Shown: piece by piece, positions 15,200-24,803 of the stretch | Numbering within the stretch: position 1 is the stretch's first letter | Layout of the letters: each line of letters begins with the position of its first letter | Position numbers and translations under genes: made by a program | Assembly: GCF_015714725.1 (NCBI RefSeq) | Contig: NZ_WBKM01000121.1 | Span: forward strand, 1 to 56,361 | Length of the DNA: 56,361 nt | Origin: Nostoc sp. WHI | Lineage (GTDB): Bacteria > Cyanobacteriota > Cyanobacteriia > Cyanobacteriales > Nostocaceae | Direction: 5' to 3' | Notes under the pieces: generated by a model | What the model saw: only the letters and a program-made list of their open reading frames with translations | Databases searched by the model: none | What the model was told of the DNA's origin: nothing

Positions 15200-15988
15200 A
15201 TGCTAGACTACAACACACCTGAGTATCTTCCTTCCTCAGAAGAGTTACCTTGTTCCGATGATACGCCTGTGGATAATGAACTACAAAACCTGATTCCCAA
15301 CTTATTAAAAGCAATCTTAGCCTTAATTTGGCAAGACCGATGGGACTGGTTTTTTGGTGTTAATATGGGCATTTATGATCGTACAGGTCAAATTCGGCGA
15401 ACTCCTATAATTCCTGATGGCTTCTTAAGCATAGGAGTACCACGCCGTAAGAATGATCCCAAGGGACGGTTAAGCTATGTTTTGTTAGAAGAAAATAACG
15501 TTTCTCCTACATTGGTGTTGGAAGTTGTTTCACAAACTTATGGGGGAGAATACGACAAGAAAAAGACCGATTATGCCAAGTTGGGCGTGTTGTATTATGT
15601 AACTTATAACCCTGATTATTATCAGCGCGACAAGCATCAACCTTTTGAAGTTTATCGACTAGAAAAAGGTGAATATGTGCGTCACCTTGGTGAACCCGCC
15701 TGGATGCCTGAAATAGGTTTGGGAATTGGTAGAAGTCAAGGTATCCATGAAGGATGGCAGCGCGAGTGGCTATACTGGTTTGATGAACAAGGTAATAGAT
15801 TTCCCACTCCAGAAGAACTTGCAGAAGAAGCAAGTATTCGTGCTGAAGAAGCAAGTATTCGCGCAGAACAAGAAAGTATTCGTGCAGAACAAGAAAGTAT
15901 TCGTGCAGAACAGGAACAACAGCAACGCAAATTAGTAGAACAGTTGTTACAGCGTTACCGCGATCGCTTTGGCGAATTACCTGAGTAG
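15200..15988 (+). CDS. Uma2-family putative nuclease with C-terminal heptad repeats
   Basis: A 262-residue protein of the longer Uma2 type. The core has TPIIPDGFLSIGVPRR, SPTLVLEVVSQTYGGEYDKKKTDYAKLGVLYYV, i.e. an intact aspartate, glutamate and lysine set. After residue about 210 come five 7-residue repeats of AE(E/Q)(A/E)SIR type, encoded by 21-bp DNA repeats, then a QRYRDRFGELPE tail. The repeats form a probable coiled coil of variable length and may be an oligomerisation stalk. The first Met lies about 10 residues before homology starts. No partner gene is adjacent. Confidence 0.85.
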   Translation: MLDYNTPEYLPSSEELPCSDDTPVDNELQNLIPNLLKAILALIWQDRWDWFFGVNMGIYDRTGQIRRTPIIPDGFLSIGVPRRKNDPKGRLSYVLLEENNVSPTLVLEVVSQTYGGEYDKKKTDYAKLGVLYYVTYNPDYYQRDKHQPFEVYRLEKGEYVRHLGEPAWMPEIGLGIGRSQGIHEGWQREWLYWFDEQGNRFPTPEELAEEASIRAEEASIRAEQESIRAEQESIRAEQEQQQRKLVEQLLQRYRDRFGELPE

Positions 15989-16074
15989 TTTCTTTTAAAG
16001 AAAATATTTAAGTTGCATAAACTAAGTAAAGACGCAATGAATATTAATTGTGTCTTTACGTTTAATCTTCATTT

Positions 16075-17589
16075 TTAAATCAATTCTTCCAATGCGTGTT
16101 GCAAATCATTTGTCACATCAGCAACAGCTTGTCTAGCAGCCAAACGATTTCCTTGATACGCCGAGTAACGCTCAGAAATAGATATGGGTTTACCCACAGT
16201 AATTTTGACTTTTTGCTTACCCAATTGCGGACGCTGTACAGCTTTATTACCTTTGATTTTAGAGATCATTTTCCCTAAAATTAAAGTTGTCTCAGCAAAC
16301 CTCTCTGCTGTTGGATTTTCACGAATATAATTCCCAGAAACAGCCACAAAACTTTCTACTAAACGCATGTGCCACATCCGCGCATTCGCTTCTTCGGCAA
16401 CGCGATCGCCTAAAGCTCTTTCTACAGCAGATACTCCTTTTACATCCTTAAATTCTTCTCTAAATATATAATTCCAGCCGGCTTGTTCTACCCGCCGACA
16501 TCGGTCAGTTAAATTACCTTTTGACTGCAAATCAAAATACTGTTCTGATATTAACAGTGCCGCATTTAACAAAGCTTGCAAACGAACTGCTGACGCTTCA
16601 TTTCTATCTGGAATTTGCCCAGCGACAATCTTGGGATCTGCCAGCTTTTGATGATAAAACCGGGTGTAAAATTCTTCCATCAACGAAAGTAAATGTTCTG
16701 CCAAAGCCAACAACCGAGGATAAAGCAACTCTACGGAAGCAAGTTCTGGTGGATTCACAGGTAAACCACTAGCCGCTTCCAATTCACTTAAAAGATTGGC
16801 GATCGCATCCCAAGGAGCATCAACGTAACTATATTTAATCCCAACTGGTACAATTAGAACCTGTTGATCACGTCCAGCTTTTTGCAAATCTTCAGCACAC
16901 CAAAAGCCTAATTGGGCGATACCAGGTTCTAGGGGGCTAATATTTTCTGATAAACCATTGGTAGCACCTTCTGGCGCAGCCGCCATCGGGAATTTCCCAT
17001 TGGCAAACAAGTCACGCGCCGAACGTAACCCCGTCCAGTCAGCTTTACCGCGCTGAATCGGAGTACCACCTAAACGAGAAGCAATCCAACCTACATAGGA
17101 ACCGGCCCATAGAGGAATGCCGCGATCGTAGATGAAATGAGCGTGAATCGGAAGTTGTAGTATTGTACCTTGCGATCGCGCTACCTTCGGCACGAGTTGA
17201 GACAGCAAGTAGGTCAAACAAAATGGATCATCTGTTTTAGGATGACGAAATGCCAACATAAAGCGGACTTTACCATCTTGAAACTGTTGATAAAGATCCA
17301 CCAAATTCTCTACGTTGTCTGCTTCAATTTGGGTAATAGCTGTTTGCCAGTTTATCCAACTGGGTAGCAACAGATGGACAACTCGTAGAAATAACGGGTT
17401 AAAGGCCGGAGGAATAAATTCTAAGGGTGCTTGTGCTTGATAAATTACATCTGCCAAAGTAGTTTCTCCTAAAGGTGCCGCGATTTCTAATCGCCCGGTG
17501 TTATTTCTTTTAAGATATCTTAACGGCTGTAAGTAGTTAGTCAACATTAAATATACATTTGTCATTGCGAGGGTCGCGTACTCCTGCAA
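16075..17589 (-). CDS. glycerolipid acyltransferase-like protein (PlsC superfamily)
   Basis: A protein of about 500 residues. It has an HX4D-type motif (FRHPKTDDPF, about residue 116), a second block GGTPIQRG, and APEGATNG, matching the EGxxS/T block of 1-acylglycerol-3-phosphate acyltransferases. It is twice the length of a normal PlsC, with a long helical C-terminal part, as in a group of cyanobacterial homologues. It may transfer acyl groups to a lipid or pigment acceptor; the substrate is not known. The first eight residues (MQEYATLA) are encoded by a dispersed repeat, so the real start may be M9 at 17565 or M15 at 17547. Confidence 0.75.
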   Translation of the reverse strand: MQEYATLAMTNVYLMLTNYLQPLRYLKRNNTGRLEIAAPLGETTLADVIYQAQAPLEFIPPAFNPLFLRVVHLLLPSWINWQTAITQIEADNVENLVDLYQQFQDGKVRFMLAFRHPKTDDPFCLTYLLSQLVPKVARSQGTILQLPIHAHFIYDRGIPLWAGSYVGWIASRLGGTPIQRGKADWTGLRSARDLFANGKFPMAAAPEGATNGLSENISPLEPGIAQLGFWCAEDLQKAGRDQQVLIVPVGIKYSYVDAPWDAIANLLSELEAASGLPVNPPELASVELLYPRLLALAEHLLSLMEEFYTRFYHQKLADPKIVAGQIPDRNEASAVRLQALLNAALLISEQYFDLQSKGNLTDRCRRVEQAGWNYIFREEFKDVKGVSAVERALGDRVAEEANARMWHMRLVESFVAVSGNYIRENPTAERFAETTLILGKMISKIKGNKAVQRPQLGKQKVKITVGKPISISERYSAYQGNRLAARQAVADVTNDLQHALEELI

Positions 17590-17720
17590 ATAAGCAAACT
17601 ACGTGCAGCGTCTCGTTTGCACAGCCTTTATTAGAGAAGATAAGCAATCGCAAGACTTCGAGATTGCAACTCTTGGAGACGCTCCGCGAACACGACCTTC
17701 GCAATCACTGCCTACTTACT
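17561..17720. repeat. composite of dispersed repeats at the acyltransferase 5' end
   Basis: TTGTCATTGCGAGGGTCGCG at 17560 is the same arm as in the element at 4987-5115. It is followed by GCAGCGTCTCG and GAGACGCTCCGCGAAC segments of the 46135/33090 family and by TTCGCAATCAC. The repeat reaches into the start of the acyltransferase frame. Confidence 0.65.
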
Positions 17721-17750
17721 TAAGCTGTAGTTATTAATATTGCAACTGTA

Positions 17751-17955
17751 GCGGTATCTGTCATGACGGGAGCAGCTCCCGAACTTATGGGAGCGGTATC
17801 TGTCATGACGGGAGCGGTTCCCGAACTTATGGGAGCGGTATCTGTCATGACGGGAGCGGTTCCCGAACTTATGGGAGCAGTATCTGTCATGACGGGAGCG
17901 GTTCCCGAACTTATGGGAGCGGTATCTCTCATGACGGGAGCGGTATCTCCCGTGA
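17751..17955. repeat. 42-bp tandem repeat array
   Basis: Units begin at 17751, 17793, 17835, 17877 and 17919 with a consensus GCGGTATCTGTCATGACGGG followed by AGCGGTTCCCGAACTTATGG and GA; the last is partial. The unit length is a multiple of three, so several frames stay open on both strands, but none has a ribosome-binding site or homology. The 13-base segment GGGAGCAGCTCCC in the first unit is palindromic and partly decayed in the rest. Confidence 0.85.
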
Positions 17956-18121
17956 TTTCCAGGCAAAACAAAGTATGCGCCATCAAGTTGTGCTTATCAA
18001 CTTAGTTAGGACTTACGCAATAACTCTCTGAAACCCTTATTCCTACCCCTGCGGGAAGCCACTTGCAGAGGAGCCAGTGCGTGAGATAAATTCATACTTT
18101 CATTCAACAACGCCGCAAATA
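17956..18121. other. intergenic with partial repeats
   Basis: Contains a half copy of the AGGACTTACGCA element (about 18008-18019) and an end of the GCAACGCC-type family (about 18097-18117). No gene. Confidence 0.4.
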
Positions 18122-18691
18122 TTAATAACAAGATAGACTCAAGCTAAATCCTAACAATATATTTTCACCCGATAATTGTGTGGGCAGATTTCGCACTTCC
18201 ACATCTTGTTTTTGGCGATAAATTTCCACTTGCTGCTGTTGGGGATTAATCAGCCATGCTAATTGCACGCCTGCATCCATATACTCTTGCATTTTGGAAC
18301 GCAACATTTCCAAATCATCTGTTGCTGACCTTAATTCAATGACAAAATCGGGTGCAATGGGGGGAAATTTGCGTCTTTGTTCAAGTGTAAGTGCTTGCCA
18401 TCGTTCTCGTTGAATCCAAGCTGCATCTGGCGAACGGTCAGCACCATTGGGTAACTTAAATATAGTAGAAGAACTGAAGGTAAAACCGAGGGCAGTTTGC
18501 CGATTCCAAATTCCCAAATCAATAATTAAATCTGCTTCTCGATTGCCGCTTTCTCCTCCAACGGGGGACATGATGATTAATTCTCCCTTGGCAGTGCGTT
18601 CAAATTTAAATTCGCGGTTGTTTTGACATAAGTGATAAAATTGTTCGTCACTTAGGTGAACAGTGTCTAGTTTTAATGTCAAATGACTCAT
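18122..18691 (-). CDS. Uma2-family putative nuclease
   Basis: A 189-residue Uma2 protein: LSDEQFYHLCQNNREFKFERTAKGELIIMSPVGGESGNREADL, DRSPDAAWIQRERWQAL, PDFVIELRSATDDLEMLRSKMQEYMDAGVQLAWLINP. The D, E and K active-site residues are present. The C-terminus (LLGFSLSLSCY) deviates from the usual hydrophobic-aspartate ending, so the last codons may be altered. The start ATG 18691 agrees with the conserved N-terminus. It stands alone on the minus strand. Confidence 0.85.
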   Translation of the reverse strand: MSHLTLKLDTVHLSDEQFYHLCQNNREFKFERTAKGELIIMSPVGGESGNREADLIIDLGIWNRQTALGFTFSSSTIFKLPNGADRSPDAAWIQRERWQALTLEQRRKFPPIAPDFVIELRSATDDLEMLRSKMQEYMDAGVQLAWLINPQQQQVEIYRQKQDVEVRNLPTQLSGENILLGFSLSLSCY

Positions 18692-18735
18692 AACCTAGAC
18701 CTAGATTAAATAGTTGCAAGGATTATATTATGCCA

Positions 18736-18851
18736 TATCTTAACGGCTGTAAGATGCTGATCGCGCTCACAATGCAGGTTCCAAAACTAGGATAACTTCT
18801 TAGTCCGGCCAGGCGAACGAGAGTTTGTGTGTCCGCGATTTCTAATCGTCC
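18736..18851 (-). pseudogene. scrambled fragments of the acyltransferase gene start
   Basis: ATATCTTAACGGCTGTAAG (18736-18754) and CGCGATTTCTAATCGTCCGG (18833 on) repeat pieces of the acyltransferase N-terminal coding region near 17513-17533 and 17479-17498, which encode LQPLRYL and RLEIA. Their order relative to each other is swapped. They look like debris of a former second copy with rearrangement. Confidence 0.5.
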
Positions 18852-18895
18852 GGTGGTTTATAAACAAATTAGAGATTCTGGAAAGGGAATAAACG

Positions 18896-20710
18896 ATGCG
18901 ACTGTCACAAATGTTATTCGTTACACTGCGGGATGATCCGGCTGATGCTGAGATTCCCAGCCATAAATTATTACTCCGTGCAGGCTACATTCGTCGCATC
19001 GGTAGCGGTATTTATGCTTATCTCCCGTTGATGTGGCGGGTACTGCAAAAAGTTTCCCAAATTGTCCGGGAAGAAATGAATGCTACAGGCGCACAAGAAT
19101 GTCTTTTGCCGCAATTACAACCTGCTGATTTATGGAAGGAATCGGGACGTTGGGACACTTATACGAAAGCTGAGGGGATCATGTTTTCCCTGATTGACCG
19201 CCGTGAGCAACAATTAGGATTAGGGCCAACTCATGAGGAAGTTATTACTGCGATCGCTCGTGATATGATTCGCTCTTATCGTCAGCTACCACTACATCTC
19301 TACCAAATTCAAACCAAATTTCGCGATGAAATTCGTCCCCGCTTTGGTTTGATGCGTGGACGAGAGTTTATCATGAAGGACGGCTACTCTTTCCATGCCG
19401 ATGAAGCCAGCCTCATAGAAACTTACCAGGATATGTATAAAGCCTACAGCAATATTCTGCGGCGTTCTGGTTTAGCTTTTCGAGCAGTGGAAGCTGATTC
19501 TGGTGCAATTGGCGGTTCTGGTTCCACAGAATTTATGATTTTGGCGGAAGCTGGTGAAGATGAAGTTCTCTACACTGAGGATGGTAAATACGCCGCCAAC
19601 GTAGAAAAGGCTGTTTCTTTACCAATTGACACCGAAAGCTCACGGTTTACAACTTATGAGAAACGCGATACACCTGGAACAGAAACCATTGAAAAGGTTT
19701 GTCAACTCCTCAACTGTTCTCCCACTCAATTAGTGAAAAATGTCCTTTATCAGACAGTTTATGATAACGGTATAACGGTGTTGGTTCTGGTGAGCATTCG
19801 AGGCGATCAAGAAGTTAATGAAGTCAAGTTGCAAAATGAACTGACTAAACTAGCTCCTGAATATGGTGCTAAAACTATTATTAGTTTGAATGTACCAAAT
19901 GTAGAAGCCCAACAAGCATGGACAGCGAAATCTCTACCTTTAGGCTACATTGCCCCAGATATTGCAGATGATTATATTGCCGCCAATAAACAGATCCATC
20001 CCAAATTTTTACGCTTGGTGGATCAAACAGTCGTTGATTTAAAAAACTTTGTTACAGGTGCCAATGAAGCTGGTTATCACGTAGTTGGTGCTAATTGGAA
20101 TGAGCAACTTAAGTTACCAAGCAGTGTAGTAGATGTGCGGAAGTCCAGACCAGGCGATCGCGCCATCCACAACCCAGAACAAATTCTTGCAAGCGCCCGT
20201 GGAATCGAAGCAGGTCACATCTTCCAATTAGGCACTAAATATTCCCAAGCGATGGGAGCAACTTATACCAATGAACAGGGTGAAGAAAAGCCGCTATTTA
20301 TGGGTTGTTTTGGTGTAGGTGTATCACGATTAGCACAAGCTGCCGTAGAGCAATCTTACGATAAAGATGGGATTATTTGGCCAGTTGCGATCGCACCTTA
20401 TCACGCGATCGTCACAATTCCTAACATTAAAGATGCTCAACAAATTGAAATCGCCCAAAAACTTTACACAGAACTTAATCAAGCGGGAATCGAAACTCTA
20501 CTCGATGACCGCGATGAAAGGGCGGGAGTGAAATTTAAAGACGCTGACTTGATTGGCATACCTTATAGAATTGTAACCGGACGTGCGATCGCTAATGGCA
20601 AAGTCGAAGTTGTAGAAAGAGCAACCCGTAACTCTCAAGAAATTGTCATTGAGGAAGTTACAACTACACTTCATAAGTGGATTACGGAAGCAATAGAGGG
20701 TAAAAATTAA
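18896..20710 (+). CDS. proS: prolyl-tRNA synthetase (bacterial type)
   Basis: A 604-residue class II synthetase. The N-terminal part starts [34 protein letters not shown], motif 2 lies around [29 protein letters not shown], and motif 3 around [17 protein letters not shown]. The middle (about 230-380) is the editing insertion domain of the bacterial-type enzyme, and the C-terminal anticodon-binding domain contains [36 protein letters not shown]. It charges tRNA-Pro. Start ATG 18896 has AAAGGGAA upstream. Confidence 0.97.
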   Translation: MRLSQMLFVTLRDDPADAEIPSHKLLLRAGYIRRIGSGIYAYLPLMWRVLQKVSQIVREEMNATGAQECLLPQLQPADLWKESGRWDTYTKAEGIMFSLIDRREQQLGLGPTHEEVITAIARDMIRSYRQLPLHLYQIQTKFRDEIRPRFGLMRGREFIMKDGYSFHADEASLIETYQDMYKAYSNILRRSGLAFRAVEADSGAIGGSGSTEFMILAEAGEDEVLYTEDGKYAANVEKAVSLPIDTESSRFTTYEKRDTPGTETIEKVCQLLNCSPTQLVKNVLYQTVYDNGITVLVLVSIRGDQEVNEVKLQNELTKLAPEYGAKTIISLNVPNVEAQQAWTAKSLPLGYIAPDIADDYIAANKQIHPKFLRLVDQTVVDLKNFVTGANEAGYHVVGANWNEQLKLPSSVVDVRKSRPGDRAIHNPEQILASARGIEAGHIFQLGTKYSQAMGATYTNEQGEEKPLFMGCFGVGVSRLAQAAVEQSYDKDGIIWPVAIAPYHAIVTIPNIKDAQQIEIAQKLYTELNQAGIETLLDDRDERAGVKFKDADLIGIPYRIVTGRAIANGKVEVVERATRNSQEIVIEEVTTTLHKWITEAIEGKN

Positions 20711-21037
20711 ACGCAAAGGGAAGCGCAGAGGTTCGCGGAGGGGCTTTTGTAATAAATACTTTGCGTTCCTTTGCGTTTTCCTCAGCGTTCCTCTGCGTTG
20801 TAAATTTCATCTTCAACATCTCCAGAAAGAATGAGATTTATATAATTTGGCAGGTGACGGATAAAAAGTAAAAATTCTAAAATGGAGTTAGAGATTTGCA
20901 AAATTAAAAATAATCGCATTTTGAGGCATAAAGTCTCCTCCCGGTTGGGGGAAACTCTTCAGTTATAACTATCGTCCTTAATCAGGCTGCTCCTCACATA
21001 ACCACCATCTCAGCCCTCAGTCAGGAAGGTTTTGAAC
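20711..21037. repeat. intergenic with ACGCAAAGG-type inverted repeats
   Basis: ACGCAAAGGGAAGCGCAGAGG (20711 on) faces TTTGCGTTCCTTTGCG and CGTTCCTCTGCG (20759-20799), an inverted pair known widely in cyanobacterial intergenic DNA. It starts right after the proS stop and could act as terminator. The rest is the leader of the GerMN gene. Confidence 0.6.
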
Positions 21038-21655
21038 ATGAAAGACCAACAAGGATCTAATCGTATTTCTTCAGGCGTAATTGCAGCCGTCTCAGTAGTG
21101 GTTTTAGCAGTGGGTGGCGGTGTGGCTTGGTTTACCTCACAGTCCAGCAATTCTCCTACACCATCAAACCCCTCTGCGCGCATCGAACAGCCAGCACAGC
21201 CATCAACTAGGCAGCCAGTTAATGAGCAAACCCCTAACGTTTATTGGCTCAGATCAAAGGAAAATGACAAAAATGTTGCTTTGGTTCCCCAGCCTCTTAA
21301 AATAGCTTCTGTACGCTCCAACCAGCCTTTAGAAGCAGCTTTCCAGAGTTTGTTAGCAGGGCCAACAGAAGGGACAGATTCGACAACTATTCCCAAAGGA
21401 ACCAAACTATTGGGGCTGAAGACGGAAAATGATGAAGTTCACGTTAATTTATCTGAAGATTTTACCAGTGGTGGTGGTAGCACTTCAATGATGGGTCGGG
21501 TGGGACAAGTTGTTTACACTGCGACAACTTTAAATCCAAAAGCCAAGGTTTACATTGACATTAACGGCAAACCGTTGGATGTTTTAGGCGGTGAGGGTGT
21601 AGAGTTGCAACAGCCACTAACTCGTGAAAGCTTTCAGAAAAATTATCCGCTTTAA
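21038..21655 (+). CDS. GerMN-domain membrane-anchored protein
   Basis: A 205-residue protein. An N-terminal transmembrane anchor (GVIAAVSVVVLAVGGGVAWF) is followed by a low-complexity Ser/Pro/Gln linker and then a GerMN domain (residues about 80-190: NVALVPQPLKIAS, PLEAAFQSLLAGPTEGTDS, IPKGTKLLGLKTENDEVHVNLSEDF, GRVGQVVYTATTL). GerMN domains are found in spore germination and sporulation proteins and in envelope proteins of non-spore formers; the ligand is unknown. ATG 21038 has AGGAAGG at good distance; a TTG two codons earlier is less likely. Probably faces the periplasm. Confidence 0.8.
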   Translation: MKDQQGSNRISSGVIAAVSVVVLAVGGGVAWFTSQSSNSPTPSNPSARIEQPAQPSTRQPVNEQTPNVYWLRSKENDKNVALVPQPLKIASVRSNQPLEAAFQSLLAGPTEGTDSTTIPKGTKLLGLKTENDEVHVNLSEDFTSGGGSTSMMGRVGQVVYTATTLNPKAKVYIDINGKPLDVLGGEGVELQQPLTRESFQKNYPL

Positions 21656-21729
21656 AAAAGTTAGGAGTTAGAAGTTAGGAGTGAGGAGTTTTAACTCATA
21701 ACTCATAACTCATAACTCATAACTCTTAG

Positions 21730-22083
21730 TTAAGCTTGCCGATTACTATTTAACACCCGAAAGTTACGGGCTTGCTGTTCTAACCTTGTGGCGAGGCGAT
21801 CGCAAACCCGATTACACAAATCAAAAATCATTTGATCTTCTACCCGGTAATAGGCGCAAGTTCCTTCACTGCGGCGGCTAAGAATACCTGCTTGCCACAT
21901 TACTTTCAGGTGTTTTGACACATTTGCCTGAGAAGTCTGTGTTGCCTCTACCAACTCTTGCACGCATTTTTCTTCATCCCGTAGTAAGTGTAGCAGCCGC
22001 AGGCGCATCGGCTCACTTAACAGACTGAAGTATTCAGCTACTTGTTGCACCACTTCTGGTGGTAAAGGCAACGCTTGTTTCAT
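21730..22083 (-). CDS. ArsR-family transcriptional regulator
   Basis: A 117-residue winged-helix protein. EYFSLLSEPMRLRLLHLLRDEEKCVQELVEATQTSQANVSKHLKVMWQAGILSRRSEGTCAYYRVED is a textbook ArsR/SmtB HTH. The classic ELCVCDL metal-binding box is not present, only a single cysteine before the helix and others in the C-terminal helix, so a metal sensor role is open; redox sensing is another option. It lies downstream of accB on the same strand at 60 bases, and could be transcribed with it. Confidence 0.9.
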   Translation of the reverse strand: MKQALPLPPEVVQQVAEYFSLLSEPMRLRLLHLLRDEEKCVQELVEATQTSQANVSKHLKVMWQAGILSRRSEGTCAYYRVEDQMIFDLCNRVCDRLATRLEQQARNFRVLNSNRQA

Positions 22084-22145
22084 CAGGATTAACCCGCAAG
22101 GACTGAAAGTTTTAACAATGACTCATTTCATATATAGATTAATAC

Positions 22146-22700
22146 TTAATCTGGGTTAATTCGCATCATAGGTTGACCATATTCTACGGCATCACCATTT
22201 TGGAGAAGAATTTCCATCACCTGTCCAGAGACTTCGGCTTCGATTTCATTCATCAGCTTCATCGCCTCAATGATACAGACTGTTTGACCCTTGCGGACGC
22301 GATCGCCCACTTCTACAAATGCCGCTTCCCCCGGCGCAGGAGCGCGATAAAACGTTCCTACCATTGGGGAAGGCACTTCTACTAATCTCTGATCAATGAT
22401 TGAGGGAGGATTTACTGACAGTTGCACTTGTGTGCTAGTACCAGTATTCTCAAACACGCGAGATGTGGACACCTCCGTTACCTGACTTGCGCTCACCTGG
22501 TTTCCCCCAGATGAACCCGACAAGCCCGAACCTACCACACCGCCTAAGGTGGCTTGACCTACCGACAAAACCTGATTGCTAATGCTCACAGCCTTACGGA
22601 CTGTTAGTTCAAAGTCATCGCTTTTGAGTATGACTTCTGCAATATCTGTTTGTGCGATAGTTGCCAGTAGTTGGCGGATTTCATTAAAGTCCAATGGCAC
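22146..22700 (-). CDS. accB: biotin carboxyl carrier protein of acetyl-CoA carboxylase
   Basis: A 184-residue protein with MPLDFNEIRQLLATIAQTDIAEV at the N-terminus, a glycine/serine-rich linker, and the C-terminal biotinyl domain with EAMKLMNEIEAE; the lysine of EAMKLM receives biotin. It carries the carboxyl group between the carboxylase and transferase subunits in the first step of fatty acid synthesis. It follows efp on the same strand after about 90 bases, a gene order common in cyanobacteria and other bacteria. Start ATG 22700 agrees with the conserved N-terminus. Confidence 0.97.
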   Translation of the reverse strand: MPLDFNEIRQLLATIAQTDIAEVILKSDDFELTVRKAVSISNQVLSVGQATLGGVVGSGLSGSSGGNQVSASQVTEVSTSRVFENTGTSTQVQLSVNPPSIIDQRLVEVPSPMVGTFYRAPAPGEAAFVEVGDRVRKGQTVCIIEAMKLMNEIEAEVSGQVMEILLQNGDAVEYGQPMMRINPD

Positions 22701-22790
22701 AGTTTTTATTACCTCGACCTATCCGTAAATTAGCATTTTAAGTGTGGCAGGGATTTCAATCGGGAGCAAATATCTCCGTAGAGATGAAAG

Positions 22791-23348
22791 TTATTCCCTG
22801 CTGATATATTTATCTTCCTGAGTATCAACTCGGATGCGTTCTCCTTGGGAAATAAACAGAGGAACCATCACAACTGCACCAGTTTCCAGAGTTGCTGGTT
22901 TTGAGCCACCTGTAGCAGTGTCACCTTTTAAACCTGGATCTGTTTCGACAATTTCCAGAACCACAGACTTAGGCAATTCTACTCCTAGCACCTGTTCGCC
23001 CCAACGAATAACTTCGGCTTCCATACCTTCCTTAAGGTATTTGACGCGATCGCCAATTTGTGCGCGAGTCAATCTGCCTTCTTCGTAGGTTTCCATATCC
23101 ATAAAGACGAAATCATCGCCCTCTTTATAGGTATGCTGCATCGTGCTTTTTTCTAGGGTAGCTTGCGGCAGCGATTCCCCTGCTCGGAACGTTTTTTCCA
23201 TCACGTTCCCAGTCTGGACATTTTTTAACTTAGTTCGTACAAAAGCGGAACCTTTGCCTGGCTTGACGTGGAGGAATTCGATCACTCGCCATACAGACCC
23301 ATCTAATACAATTGAAACACCGGATCGAAAATCGTTACTGGAGATCAT
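22791..23348 (-). CDS. efp: translation elongation factor P
   Basis: A 185-residue protein starting [43 protein letters not shown]. The PGKGSAF loop contains the lysine at the tip of domain I that contacts the CCA end of P-site tRNA. Domains II and III follow ([59 protein letters not shown]). EF-P relieves stalling at polyproline. The longer frame to 23396 adds 16 residues not found in the family, so 23348 is chosen. Located upstream of accB. Confidence 0.97.
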   Translation of the reverse strand: MISSNDFRSGVSIVLDGSVWRVIEFLHVKPGKGSAFVRTKLKNVQTGNVMEKTFRAGESLPQATLEKSTMQHTYKEGDDFVFMDMETYEEGRLTRAQIGDRVKYLKEGMEAEVIRWGEQVLGVELPKSVVLEIVETDPGLKGDTATGGSKPATLETGAVVMVPLFISQGERIRVDTQEDKYISRE

Positions 23349-23409
23349 GAAACTTTCAAGTTTTGAAAGACAATCGGCACTTATTGTACCCCTCAAGCGG
23401 GGTAATTAG

Positions 23410-23530
23410 CTATTTAGTCATTAGTCATTAGTCATTGGGCAATTCAATTTTGGATTTTGGATTGACGATTTTGGATTAAATTTAAATCTAAAATCCAAAA
23501 TCTAAAATCTAAAATTCTTACTCCCCACTC
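23410..23530. repeat. heptamer arrays between efp and cyclophilin gene
   Basis: GTCATTA units (23416-23436), GGATTTTGGATT units and AATCTAAAATCC units, then ACTCCCCACTCCC. These lie in the divergent promoter region, so repeats are tolerated close to transcription starts. Confidence 0.6.
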
Positions 23531-23643
23531 CCTGCACTTGCATTTCTTTTCACTCAGCACTCAAGACTCAGCACTCATGCTGTGGGAAGATTATTGATGG
23601 GTTACATCCAGTCAACAATTTAATGCTGCATTTGAGTTATCCC

Positions 23644-24750
23644 ATGCTTAACTTATTAAAATCCTGGCTGAAGAACAGCCTAATGGCAATACTGCTGGTA
23701 ACAATATTTTTAGGCATAACTACAGTTGGGTGGACTCCCTTCAGTAGCGCCGCGCTGCCAGCTGGCAATGCAATTACTGACGGCAGAGCGCTGTTGCGGT
23801 ATGCACTCCCGATAGATAACAAACCTGTGCGGCAACTACAAGCCAGTTTAGAAGATATTTCTGCCCAACTCCGGGCAAATCGGCGGTGGGGTGCTATTTC
23901 CAAAGACATCAGCAAAGCATCCCGCATTCTCGATAAACCTTCTCAAATCTTAACAAGCGTTCTTGAAGACCGCCAACCCCAAGCCGAAGTTTGGATTAAC
24001 GAGTTAAAATCTGGCGTGGGTAAACTGCAAGAATTAGCGAACAGCAAAGATAAAGAAAACATCCTGCAAGAGAGAGGTAAACTGCTAAATCTCGTTACTC
24101 AGCTAGAAGAGTCAATGGTGAAAAAATTCCCCTTTGAAGTACCTGCTCAGTACAGTAACTTACCCCAACTTAAAGGTCGTGCCACTGTAGAGTTTAAAAC
24201 TAACAAAGGCAATTTGACCCTTGTAGTGGACGGTTACAGTGCCCCTGTCACTGCTGGTAATTTTGTCGATTTGGTACAGAGGGGTTTTTATAATGGCTTA
24301 GAATTTACCCGTTCTGAAGAATCTTACTTTCTGCAAACTGGAGATCCCTCTGGAAAAGACGTGGGTTTCATTGATCCAACAACGGGCAAATATCGCGCGA
24401 TTCCCTTAGAAGTCTTGGTGGAGGGCGATAAAGCACCCACCTATGGCATTACTCTAGAAGAAGCTGGTCGTTACGTTGATATGCCAGTTCTGCCTTTCTC
24501 TGCTTTTGGTGCAGTGGTAATGGCTCGTCCCGAAAGTGAAGTGAATGGAGGTTCATCGCAATTTTTCTTCTTCCTATTTGAACCGGAACTCACCCCCGCC
24601 GGACGCAACCTATTGGATGGTCGTTATGCCGTTTTTGGCTATCTCACTGAGGGCAAAGAAGTTTTGGATAAACTAAAGGCGGGTGACAAAATTGAATCGG
24701 CAACTGTGGTTCAGGGAATAGAAAATCTGATTGAGCCGCAAGCTGCATAA
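23644..24750 (+). CDS. lumenal cyclophilin-type peptidyl-prolyl isomerase, CYP38/TLP40-like
   Basis: A 368-residue protein. It starts with a signal peptide (SWLKNSLMAILLVTIFLGITTVGW, cut near SSAALPAG). Residues 40-165 form a helical domain (LRYALPIDNKPVRQLQASLEDISAQLRANRRWGAI), and the C-terminal half is a cyclophilin fold (GRATVEFKTNKGNLTLVVDGYSAPVTAGNFVDLVQRGFYNGLEFTR, GSSQFFFFLFEPELTPAGRNLLDGRYAVFGYLTEGKEVLDKL). This domain order is that of plant CYP38/TLP40, a thylakoid-lumen factor for photosystem II assembly. The usual catalytic arginine is not obvious, as in CYP38. The start at 23644 gives a proper signal peptide. Confidence 0.88.
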   Translation: MLNLLKSWLKNSLMAILLVTIFLGITTVGWTPFSSAALPAGNAITDGRALLRYALPIDNKPVRQLQASLEDISAQLRANRRWGAISKDISKASRILDKPSQILTSVLEDRQPQAEVWINELKSGVGKLQELANSKDKENILQERGKLLNLVTQLEESMVKKFPFEVPAQYSNLPQLKGRATVEFKTNKGNLTLVVDGYSAPVTAGNFVDLVQRGFYNGLEFTRSEESYFLQTGDPSGKDVGFIDPTTGKYRAIPLEVLVEGDKAPTYGITLEEAGRYVDMPVLPFSAFGAVVMARPESEVNGGSSQFFFFLFEPELTPAGRNLLDGRYAVFGYLTEGKEVLDKLKAGDKIESATVVQGIENLIEPQAA

Positions 24751-24803
24751 TCATCAAAGAGAGCAGGGGAGGCAGGGGGAGAACAATTACTAACTTCTAA
24801 CTC

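Noticed and set aside
17720..18005. Open frames of 80-88 codons on both strands over the 42-bp repeats
   Set aside because: They are the same DNA repeat read in several frames, with no ribosome-binding site and no protein family; treated as a tandem repeat.
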